Shown here piece after piece: positions 1-5,914 of a stretch of 6,183 nucleotides of DNA; position 1 is the stretch's first letter, and each line of letters begins with the position of its first letter. The DNA comes from JAWOHX01 sp046484975 (lineage in GTDB: Bacteria; Bacillota; Clostridia; DUPQ01). The stretch is from contig JAWOHX010000056.1 in NCBI GenBank assembly GCA_046484975.1, forward strand, positions 1 through 6,183. The letters are read 5' to 3'. The position numbers were made by a program, and so were the translations under genes. Below the pieces are notes generated by a model. The model worked only from the letters and a program-made list of their open reading frames with translations, did no database searches and had not been told where the DNA came from.

Positions 1-1365
1 CCTTCTTTGGTAGATGAACATGTTTCCTTCCTTGCCTGTCCTATCCACAGCACCCATGTGGTGCAAGACATTCAGCGCCTTCTGTGCCTGTCCCAGGCTC
101 AGGCCGCTATGCCTTTGGTAGTCTTTCGAATGGAAGGATTCCGGCAGGGAATCCGGGATGAGTTTCACATATTCCCCGGGATGATCAATGCGCAGCTCCC
201 CGGCAAGAGCCAGGGGAATCCTCTCGTGGCGCGTGGATCCCCTTTTCCGGTCATTGCTGTACCCGTCCAGGAACCTGTATTCCTCCATGTCCAGAAGCAG
301 GATGTGCAGCCTCAGGTTGGGATGTTTCAACAGATGCTTGATCTTGTACAGCTCGAAAAAAATCTGGTAGGGCTGGCCTGTCCGTGGGCTTTTTCTCTTT
401 TTCGAGACTTCCCCCGTCTCCTTGTCCACCCAGAAGAGCCATTTTGTGCATGCTATGGGATAGACCACCGTGACCGGACATTCCTCCAGGAAGAGCTTCA
501 GCTTTTTCCGCAGCTTCTCAAAGCCCCGGGTCTGAATCTCTGTGATTTCCCTTCCGTCATGGATGTCCGCGACAAAAGCGCCTGTTTTAACTTCATGGAA
601 CTCCTCCCGGCCATCCAGGAACTGTTTCAGGATCTTGTGAAGCATCTTTTCATTGAGGGTACCGATCCTGTTGTCCTCCCCCTCCCTGTCCCTGTTGCTT
701 GCGCAGATCCGCAGGAAGCACTCCTTTTTCCATTGTAAAAGATATGCCTCGAAACTGGTGATTACCCTGTCCGCCATGGACAGGTCCTGTTCCCCGGAAT
801 CCGGGTTCTTGTATCCGATGCATTCCATTCCGGCACTTTTTGCTGCCCGTACCCCGTGGGAGGAATCCTCAAAGACCATGGCATCCCCGGGGGTCACACC
901 GAGTTCCAGTGCGGCTTTCAGGAAAATGTCCGGTGCGGGTTTGCCGTTTGTGACATCCTCCCCACTGACGACGACATCAAAAAACGGGGTGAGCCCTGTC
1001 TTATGAAGCACCACCTCGATGAGGGCCCTCGGGGAGGAAGACGCCAGTCCAAGCCTCATTCCACGGCTTTTCAAGGTCCTGATCAATCTCTCCACCCCCG
1101 GGATGGACTGGAACGGATAGGTGTTGAAGGCCATCTTCTTGATGCCCATCTGTTTCTCCATGATGGCTTCCACGGTGTCTGGGATGTGGTGCTTTTCCTT
1201 CAGCGTCTCCCACATGGCCCTGTCCGGTACTCCAGCATACACCGCCATATCCCCGGGGGAAGCCTGGATTCCGTATTGTTCCAGCAGACTGGCATCACAT
1301 CGGTTGTGAATGGACTCACTGTCCACCAGGACGCCGTCCATGTCGAAAATAGTCGCTTGTTTCAT
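1..1365 (-). CDS. HAD-family hydrolase fused to putative nuclease-like domain and winged-helix tail (C-terminus cut by window edge)
   Basis: At least 455 codons with no stop before the window edge. Residues 1-212 form a complete HAD-IA phosphatase of the beta-phosphoglucomutase/phosphatase type: motif I FDMDGVLVDSE with nucleophile D8 and acid/base D10, motif II LASSS around S109, motif III GKPAPDIF with K142, and motif IV FEDSSHG with E166/D167. Such proteins usually end near residue 215-225; this one continues. After a charged linker (about 213-236), residues 238-370 form an alpha/beta domain with VADI (D267) followed by EIQT (E276-Q278), a spacing like PD-(D/E)XK nuclease cores and the EIQ variant seen in CoiA-type proteins. 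A basic KKRKSPRTG stretch follows (322-330). Residues about 408-455 look like a winged helix. I recall stand-alone proteins like the second half, possibly the family numbered DUF8091, but cannot confirm it. The start is set by a GGAAGG site and lies 15 bp after the upstream methyltransferase stop. HAD assignment is certain; substrate and role of the fusion are unknown. Confidence 0.88.
   Translation of the reverse strand, partial: MKQATIFDMDGVLVDSESIHNRCDASLLEQYGIQASPGDMAVYAGVPDRAMWETLKEKHHIPDTVEAIMEKQMGIKKMAFNTYPFQSIPGVERLIRTLKSRGMRLGLASSSPRALIEVVLHKTGLTPFFDVVVSGEDVTNGKPAPDIFLKAALELGVTPGDAMVFEDSSHGVRAAKSAGMECIGYKNPDSGEQDLSMADRVITSFEAYLLQWKKECFLRICASNRDREGEDNRIGTLNEKMLHKILKQFLDGREEFHEVKTGAFVADIHDGREITEIQTRGFEKLRKKLKLFLEECPVTVVYPIACTKWLFWVDKETGEVSKKRKSPRTGQPYQIFFELYKIKHLLKHPNLRLHILLLDMEEYRFLDGYSNDRKRGSTRHERIPLALAGELRIDHPGEYVKLIPDSLPESFHSKDYQRHSGLSLGQAQKALNVLHHMGAVDRTGKEGNMFIYQRR
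672..690 (-). other. Purine-rich, Shine-Dalgarno-like tract at the HAD/C-terminal domain junction
   Basis: The linker codons for residues 226-231 read GACAGGGAGGGGGAGGAC on the coding strand. A further AGGA sits 8 nt before codon 237 (CTC), where the C-terminal domain begins with NEK. Codon 237 is not a start codon now, and the next in-frame ATG (residue 241) is 28 nt from GGAGGA, so internal initiation is not well supported. It may be the relic of the ribosome binding site of a once separate downstream gene, or simply codons for a charged linker (DREGED). Confidence 0.25.
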
Positions 1366-1380
1366 GTCCTTCCTTTCGTG

Positions 1381-2151
1381 TCACGGTTTGATGGCGCGGG
1401 TTGCGATGAATGTCTTGATGTGCGGGTCCAGCAGGTCCCCGCCCGCAGTGTCTTCATACAAGCCGGTGAGGACCAGGCCGGCCCTGGTCTGCCCGCCGAT
1501 CTGGTCCTCCAGGCTGTGGCCGAATTCCAGGGTTTCTTTGTTTTTGATCCGCTGTTCCAGAATATCCTTCGGGAGCTGGCCGATGTCCGAATATGGAATC
1601 TTGTAGCGGACCACCAATTTCCCATGCTCGTCCCATTCCTGAAAATCGAAGATGTAGAGAAGAGGGTTGTTGAAACCGGCCAGCAGCACGCCTTGCTTTT
1701 TCAACACCCGGTGGCATTCCCTCCATACCGCCGTCACATCATGGGTGAAGCAGTTGGACACGGGGTGGAATATCAGGTCAAAGGATGCGTCGGAAAACCG
1801 GGACAGGTCCCGCATGTCCCCCTGCTCCAGGCGGATTTCAAGGTTCTCCCGTTCTGCCACCTGCCTGTCCCTGTCCAGCTGGATGGGACTGTTGTCCAGC
1901 AAGGTGACATTGGCTTTCGCCGCGGCAAACACCGGCGCCTGCTGTCCTCCCCCAGAGGCAAGGCAGAGCACATCCGCGCCCTCCAGGTCCGGATACCAGT
2001 CCCCGGGGACGAAACGGGTGGGCGTCAGCAGCAGTTCGATGATGCCTTCCCTGGCTTGCCGGATGACCAATGGATCCACGGGGATCGTCCACATGTTGCC
2101 TTTGCGCGCTTCCTCGTCCCAGGCCATCCTGTTGTGGTCAAGCACATCCAT
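1381..2151 (-). CDS. Class I SAM-dependent methyltransferase (methyltransferase-11-like)
   Basis: 256 residues, apparently full length. The SAM-binding glycine loop is VLCLASGGGQQAPV (61-74), a SGGGQQ variant of the usual DxGxGxG. It is followed by the acidic end of strand 2, TLLDNS (D86), then QGDMRDLSRF (110-119) and the motif IV region FDLIFHPVSNCF (124-135). A GHSLEDQIGGQ segment (211-221) is, as I recall, typical of a widespread subfamily in Bacillota annotated only as methyltransferase; its substrate is not known to me. The start codon directly abuts the TGA of the upstream acetyltransferase (TGAATG), and its ribosome binding site GAGGGGG lies inside the last codons of that gene, so translation is probably coupled. 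It shares no obvious similarity beyond the fold with the other methyltransferase at 4971-5825. Methyl acceptor unknown. Confidence 0.9.
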   Translation of the reverse strand: MDVLDHNRMAWDEEARKGNMWTIPVDPLVIRQAREGIIELLLTPTRFVPGDWYPDLEGADVLCLASGGGQQAPVFAAAKANVTLLDNSPIQLDRDRQVAERENLEIRLEQGDMRDLSRFSDASFDLIFHPVSNCFTHDVTAVWRECHRVLKKQGVLLAGFNNPLLYIFDFQEWDEHGKLVVRYKIPYSDIGQLPKDILEQRIKNKETLEFGHSLEDQIGGQTRAGLVLTGLYEDTAGGDLLDPHIKTFIATRAIKP

Positions 2152-2607
2152 TCAGGTTACCCCCTCAATTTCCTTGATGTAGCAGACAATTTTGTTTTCC
2201 TCACAAAACCCGGCCTTTCCATGGAAGGCTTGGCTTGCCGTGTTGTGCAGCTCAGCGTCGGATGCCATCTGCCGGCATCCGTTTCCCATCGCCCATTCCT
2301 CTGCATGCCTGACCAGCAGGCGTCCGATGCCCCGTTTCCTGTGGCATGGCTTCACATAGATGCCTTCGATGTACCCCACCGGGCTTGTCCTGGCTCCCTC
2401 CACATAATCCGTCCTCAGGGATACATTGACAAACCCAAGAAAGACTCCGTTCTCCTCATACAGGAATGCGGTTTCCTTGCCGGATGAGATAAGGTCGTTC
2501 ATGTCCTTTTCCATTTCCTCCCGGGGATTATCCGGCCAGAGGGCCAGGCACATCTCCAGCCATACCCCGTAGCTTTCCCTGTCGACCTGTGTGATGTTGT
2601 AATGCAT
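2152..2607 (-). CDS. GNAT acetyltransferase resembling aminoglycoside 6'-N-acetyltransferase, AAC(6')-I type
   Basis: 151 residues, the usual length for AAC(6')-I enzymes, which move an acetyl group from acetyl-CoA to the 6'-amino group of aminoglycosides. Family-like landmarks in order: LWPD (23-26), a conserved segment TDYVEGARTSPVGYIEGIYV (66-85), acetyl-CoA pyrophosphate loop HRKRGIG (89-95), and MASDAELHN...AFHGKAGF (114-134). The last block matches the ASDxxLDN...HxxLGF signature I remember from AAC(6')-Ig-type enzymes, but with H121 where D is usual and A132 where L is usual. The start is preceded by overlapping GGAGG and AGGAG sites lying across the stop of the oxidoreductase gene 5 bp upstream. 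GNAT assignment is firm. The aminoglycoside specificity is inference: chromosomal relatives may act on other amines and need not confer resistance. Confidence 0.85.
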   Translation of the reverse strand: MHYNITQVDRESYGVWLEMCLALWPDNPREEMEKDMNDLISSGKETAFLYEENGVFLGFVNVSLRTDYVEGARTSPVGYIEGIYVKPCHRKRGIGRLLVRHAEEWAMGNGCRQMASDAELHNTASQAFHGKAGFCEENKIVCYIKEIEGVT

Positions 2608-2612
2608 TTCTC

Positions 2613-3683
2613 CTATTCCTCCCGGTTCATATGAATACTCAAAAGGTTGGATTTCATGATGATCTGCCGAAGCAATCCGTTGTACATGAATGGGGATTTC
2701 ATGTTCTTGATGATAACATTCTTTCTAAGCGTAGCGGTGTGTTTCCTGTAATTTCCCGGGACATCCCCCCCGTCCCGGAATGCCTTGTGCAAGGCCAGTG
2801 CGCTCTTAAAAGCATAGCTCATGCCTTCCGCCGAGCTGGGACTGATCCATCCTGCAGCCTCTCCGATGAGAAACACCCGTTCCTTTCCGGTGAGGATCTG
2901 GCCGGTCTTTCCGGGACGGAAAAGCAGGGATCCGTTTTTCCTCATGCTTGTCCCCAGGTCGAACCCGTTGTCCCGCAGCTTCTGCTTCAGCGTCCCGAAT
3001 TTCCTTGTGGCATCCCGGCCCGGATTGAGGGCGGAACCCACGATGATCATATTGTCCTTGGGGATGACCCAGGAATAGAAGTCGGTGACCTCCTTGCAAA
3101 AAATGGCTCCGTAATAATTCACGATGCTGCTGGTCTCGAACCATTCCTGGATGGCAATGTATTCCGGGGGTTTCTTTTCCATAGGGAACACCGTTTTTCT
3201 GACCCGGGAGGAGGCCCCGTCCGCACCAACCACGAAGGCGGCTTTCTCCCGGAAAACCTTTCCTTCCCTGAAGAAAGTGACCTCCACATGGTCGTCCGAC
3301 ACAGCCAGGGAATGAAACACGCTGTCCAGGGAAATCTCCGAGGAGTTTCCTGCCAGGGACAGCTGCCATTTGTCAAAGGCTTCCCGGTCGATGTTGATGT
3401 AGTGTCTCTGGTAATGGCGTTCCAGGCCATGGTCCATGTCCATGGCCCGTACCGAGAACATCTGGGGGCTGACCATGACCGACCGGGGAAGGCCAAGCCC
3501 AAAGGAAGCCAGGCTTTTCTGGGCGTCAGGATCCAGCAGGCCCCCACAGCACTTCTGAATGCCGCCATACAGGGGTTCCCGGAACCCCCGCTTTTCGATG
3601 ACCAGCACTTTCATGTGTTTCCCTGCCAGGCGTGCCAGGGTGGCCCCCGCCGGCCCGCCGCCGATGATGATGATGTCGTACAT
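2613..3683 (-). CDS. FAD-dependent oxidoreductase, geranylgeranyl-reductase family
   Basis: 356 residues. The N-terminus is a canonical FAD-binding Rossmann motif, YDIIIIGGGPAGATLA (2-16), ending in the ribose-binding glutamate of VLVIEK (E30). A cysteine/glycine-rich QKCCGGLL (43-50) resembles the CGG motif of geranylgeranyl reductases. GADGASSRVR (153-162) is the DG motif, and FLIGEAAGWISPSSAEGMSYA (271-291) is the second FAD-contacting GD motif, with GEAAG in place of the commoner GDAAG. Family members reduce prenyl double bonds (archaeal lipids, chlorophyll, menaquinone) or act as flavin monooxygenases; the substrate here cannot be told. An upstream in-frame ATG at 3764 would add 27 residues lying inside the preceding gene. 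The ATG at 3683 is preferred because it follows AGGAG at 5-nt spacing and places the GGGPAG motif at the expected distance from the N-terminus. No transmembrane segment is evident. Confidence 0.88.
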   Translation of the reverse strand: MYDIIIIGGGPAGATLARLAGKHMKVLVIEKRGFREPLYGGIQKCCGGLLDPDAQKSLASFGLGLPRSVMVSPQMFSVRAMDMDHGLERHYQRHYINIDREAFDKWQLSLAGNSSEISLDSVFHSLAVSDDHVEVTFFREGKVFREKAAFVVGADGASSRVRKTVFPMEKKPPEYIAIQEWFETSSIVNYYGAIFCKEVTDFYSWVIPKDNMIIVGSALNPGRDATRKFGTLKQKLRDNGFDLGTSMRKNGSLLFRPGKTGQILTGKERVFLIGEAAGWISPSSAEGMSYAFKSALALHKAFRDGGDVPGNYRKHTATLRKNVIIKNMKSPFMYNGLLRQIIMKSNLLSIHMNREE

Positions 3684-3688
3684 GCCTG

Positions 3689-3693
3689 CTCCT
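3689..3693 (-). promoter_or_regulatory. Ribosome binding site of the FAD oxidoreductase gene
   Basis: AGGAG on the minus strand, 5 nt before the ATG at 3683. It overlaps the TAG stop codon of the upstream small membrane-protein gene, which ties the two genes translationally and decides the start over the more upstream in-frame ATG at 3764. Confidence 0.7.
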
Positions 3694-4057
3694 AATTCTT
3701 GTTCATAATCATGACCATCACCGCTGCCAGGAAGGTCAGCAGGATGAAGCCGATATAGATCCATGCCGCTGTCTTTGTTTTCTTTTCCTTCACATGCGAC
3801 ATGTCCGATATGTCCATATCCTCCGAGGCGGCCATGGCGTCCAGTATCTCCTTCGCCTGCTCAAGATCGACTTCCCTGACATAAAAGTCCACCCCCAGGC
3901 GGGACCCCCCTGCCACCACTTTGAGATAGGCATCGATCCCCTTGTATTTCCTCAAGGTGGCAATGCCATGTGCCTTGAGCAGGGACTCCGTCAGGTCAGC
4001 CTCCATTGAATTGTTCGCAGTCATCAGATATTTTTCTTCCGTCCCGCTTTCCTTCAT
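3692..4057 (-). CDS. Small DUF2007-like protein with C-terminal transmembrane anchor
   Basis: 121 residues. Residues 8-75 resemble the DUF2007 ('putative signal transducing protein') ferredoxin-like domain: a strand EKYLMTA, a helix MEADLTESLLKAHGIAT, and a strand ending VDFYVREVDLEQAKEILD, where family members end in a 'V...d...A..iL' helix. An acidic linker (79-87) and a lysine-rich stretch (90-96) follow, then one hydrophobic segment at about 98-117 (AWIYIGFILLTFLAAVMVMI) and a short NKN tail. The basic residues lie before the segment and the tail after it is tiny, so a cytoplasmic domain held by a C-terminal tail anchor is likely. ATG overlaps the upstream kinase stop as ATGA, with GGAAG ahead. 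No biochemical role is established for this family as far as I know; its place before the FAD oxidoreductase hints at a membrane-tethering partner, which is inference. Confidence 0.78.
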   Translation of the reverse strand: MKESGTEEKYLMTANNSMEADLTESLLKAHGIATLRKYKGIDAYLKVVAGGSRLGVDFYVREVDLEQAKEILDAMAASEDMDISDMSHVKEKKTKTAAWIYIGFILLTFLAAVMVMIMNKN

Positions 4058-4974
4058 TTTTCTTCCTTTCCCGTCCCTTCCATCCAGCCAGGGACTGTCT
4101 TGGTAAAACCTGCATAATCCCGGTATACCATGGCGGCGATATCCTTCATGGTATCGACTTCCTTCTGCCCGTAGGGCATGGCCCAGACCACGGAGAACAA
4201 TGCGACATCTGCGATATACAGGGCCAGCAGCCCGTGGAAATCGGGCGGGATGCCTTCCCCGAAATATCCTTTCAACTGGCCTTTGCAAAAGGGAATGCTT
4301 TTTTTCCGGCTGAAGAACACCATCTTGTAAAACTCCTCATACGGATCCCCGTGGTCCCAGCGGTTGAAATCGATGATCCCAAGGGTTTTGTCCGGTTTCA
4401 AGACCATGTTCCCGATATGGTAATCCCCGTGCTGCATGGACTGGGTTCGGTTTTCCAACAGGTGCATATGGGACTCGATGAATGATTGAATGGCTTCGTC
4501 CCCTTCCACCCGGATCCCGCACTCCTTGTATTTTGCAAGATGCCAGCCTATTTTCCCCCTCATCCTGGTTTCCCAGTCCGAAATGCCTTCCGGGGCTGCT
4601 GTGGAGTGGATCCTCGCAAGGATTTTCCCCGCTTCCACGCCGAAACGGTACTGTTCGATGGGGTCATGTTCCTGGATGACATCCTCCAGTGTATCCCCTT
4701 CAATCCAGGAAAGCAACATCAGGACCTTGCCATCCTCCGGCAACGCCTTCATCCAGAGGGGCTTTGACATGGGAATCCCAAGACCTGCCATTTTTTCCAT
4801 GGCCTTGAATTCCCTTTCCTTGGCCTCCCTCTCCCGAATGTCTGAGACCCGCAGAAGGTACCGGATGCCCTGGGAAGTCCATAAGACATATTTCTCGTCC
4901 CTGGACCACCCCTTTTCGATTTTCACCATCTCCGTGCAGCCCTTGACAGGAAGATGCCTGAGCCACTTCCTCAT
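4054..4974 (-). CDS. Aminoglycoside phosphotransferase (APH)-family kinase
   Basis: 306 residues with the APH/choline-kinase fold. The N-lobe has a KGWSRDEKYV loop (21-30), the ATP-contacting strand RYLLRVSD (38-45) and the REREFKAMEKM helix (53-62). The hinge is MLLSWIEGDTLED (86-98). The C-lobe has the Brenner catalytic loop QHGDYHIGNM (181-190) with catalytic D184 and metal ligand N189, then IIDFNRWDHGDP (200-211) with metal ligand D202. All kinase essentials are present, so it should be active. The family phosphorylates aminoglycosides, macrolides, choline, homoserine or sugars; this clostridial-type subfamily is usually annotated only as phosphotransferase and the substrate is unknown. 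The ATG overlaps the stop of the upstream methyltransferase as ATGA and has AGGA 7 nt ahead. The internal ATG at residue 16 has GGAG directly against it, too close to work, so the longer start is preferred. Confidence 0.88.
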   Translation of the reverse strand: MRKWLRHLPVKGCTEMVKIEKGWSRDEKYVLWTSQGIRYLLRVSDIREREAKEREFKAMEKMAGLGIPMSKPLWMKALPEDGKVLMLLSWIEGDTLEDVIQEHDPIEQYRFGVEAGKILARIHSTAAPEGISDWETRMRGKIGWHLAKYKECGIRVEGDEAIQSFIESHMHLLENRTQSMQHGDYHIGNMVLKPDKTLGIIDFNRWDHGDPYEEFYKMVFFSRKKSIPFCKGQLKGYFGEGIPPDFHGLLALYIADVALFSVVWAMPYGQKEVDTMKDIAAMVYRDYAGFTKTVPGWMEGTGKEEK

Positions 4975-5825
4975 GTGTTTTTCCTGTTCCTTTCCTTGGG
5001 CCTTGCCTCAGGGATGTCTTTCCCTTCCGCCTTTCTTCCCGCGTAAAGGAAATGCTCGCAGCAAGCAAACGTGCAGGGATGAACGGATGTGTAAAACAGC
5101 AGATCCAGCCACTCTTCATAAGCCTGCTGCGGCAAGTCGTTTATCTTTGCCTCGCTTTGGGCTGTCAGGCCCTCCACTCCGGCCAGTGCAGTCTGCTTCA
5201 GCCCGAAGGATGCCATCCAGGGTCCGATGTCCATGGGGTGGATAAAGTATGCTGTGGTGAATCCGGGGTTTTCCCTGCTGACGATGTTTCTCCCGTCCTG
5301 AAGGTAACCAAGCAGCTTTTCCCTGTTGCCGACGATATCCTCCGGATATTTTTTTATGCAGTCAACGATGGGGGCATATGCGGAAATGAAGGAGGCGACG
5401 AATGTCCCTCCGGGTTTCAGTTTCCTCAGGCATTCCGACACAGCCAGGTTCCGGTCCTCTTCCTGCGGCAGGTGGTAAAGGGGCCCCATGCACAGCACCG
5501 CATCGAACTGGCCGGGAATCAGGGATGAAAGGTCAAGCACATTCCCATGGACCAGTCCTTCCAGCCTCACACCGGCCTCCCGGGCTTTTTCCCCTGCGAA
5601 TCTGATGTTCGCGGATGAAAGGTCCATCAGTGTCACCGTGTGACCCTGCTTCGCCAGGTATATGGCATACTTCCCGGGTCCTCCCCCTGCATCCAGCACG
5701 GAACAACCCGGTTGCAGGTGCATTCCCAGGTATTTCTTCGTGATGTCGTACTCCACCTTGTGCCTGTCCAGGCGTTCCCATTCCTCCAGGCAATTCAAGT
5801 CATAGAACTGTTCCACTTCCTTCAT
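4971..5825 (-). CDS. Class I SAM-dependent methyltransferase
   Basis: 284 residues. The SAM-binding core is clear: motif I VLDAGGGPGKYAIYLA (43-58), acidic residue D68 at the end of strand 2 (TLMDLS), GNVLDL (94-99), motif IV FDAVLCMGPLYHL (107-119) and the strand-5 lead-in LKPGGTFVA (136-144). The C-terminal part (about 190-265) holds a MDIGPWMASFGLK segment and HPCTFACCEHFLYAGR, probably a substrate cap. A basic, unstructured tail (266-284) overlaps the next gene. Subfamily members in Bacillota are common small-molecule methyltransferases with unassigned substrates. This is the first gene after the only sizeable gap and so probably the first of the operon; its ATG is preceded by a GAGAGGGGA ribosome binding site about 7-8 nt upstream. 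Its TGA overlaps the kinase ATG by 4 nt. It is distinct in sequence from the methyltransferase at 1381-2151. Confidence 0.9.
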   Translation of the reverse strand: MKEVEQFYDLNCLEEWERLDRHKVEYDITKKYLGMHLQPGCSVLDAGGGPGKYAIYLAKQGHTVTLMDLSSANIRFAGEKAREAGVRLEGLVHGNVLDLSSLIPGQFDAVLCMGPLYHLPQEEDRNLAVSECLRKLKPGGTFVASFISAYAPIVDCIKKYPEDIVGNREKLLGYLQDGRNIVSRENPGFTTAYFIHPMDIGPWMASFGLKQTALAGVEGLTAQSEAKINDLPQQAYEEWLDLLFYTSVHPCTFACCEHFLYAGRKAEGKDIPEARPKERNRKNT

Positions 5826-5914
5826 TCAGGATTCCCCTCTCCCAGGCTCATCACACATTGCCAGTGATGCCAGAAAATACCATTCAAACCTTCCCATTCG
5901 TGTCACAACACCCC
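5826..5914 (-). promoter_or_regulatory. 89-bp intergenic gap with weak promoter candidate
   Basis: The only non-coding gap of any size, between the histidine phosphatase stop and the first methyltransferase. On the minus strand it contains TGGTATTTT (5874-5882), which fits an extended -10 element (TGnTATAAT) with two mismatches. No good -35 lies 16-18 bp ahead; the nearest, TTGTGA (5903-5908), is 23 bp away, too far. A direct repeat of CTGGCA (5859-5864 and 5868-5873, 3 bp apart) lies just downstream of the -10 candidate. I see no hairpin followed by a T-run, so no intrinsic terminator for the upstream gene; read-through is possible. Confidence 0.3.

Noticed and set aside
856..2487. A 543-codon open frame on the plus strand, with other long plus-strand frames at 7-738, 2631-3695 and 4006-4485.
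   Set aside because: Each is codon-aligned antisense to real minus-strand genes with clear family motifs. They stay open because TTA, CTA and TCA codons are scarce in these GC-rich genes. The translations show no recognisable domain and are rich in H, P and F, as expected of antisense shadows.
3425..3447. A perfect 8-bp inverted repeat (GGCCATGG / CCATGGCC, 7-nt loop) inside the FAD oxidoreductase gene.
   Set aside because: It falls on codons for the repetitive peptide AMDMDHG and is not followed by a T-run, so chance codon composition explains it better than a regulatory hairpin or terminator.
3684..3764. A 27-residue N-terminal extension of the FAD oxidoreductase starting at 3764.
   Set aside because: It lies inside the preceding gene in another frame, encodes nothing family-like, and the ATG at 3683 has its own well-placed AGGAG site.
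4058..4288. A 77-residue N-terminal extension of the DUF2007-like protein starting at 4288.
   Set aside because: It overlaps the kinase gene out of frame and is an arginine-rich shadow sequence; the ATG at 4057 with the ATGA overlap and GGAAG site is the better start.
5899..5914. A possible terminator after the histidine phosphatase gene (GTGT-TGTG-ACAC).
   Set aside because: The stem is only 4 bp and no T-run follows it.
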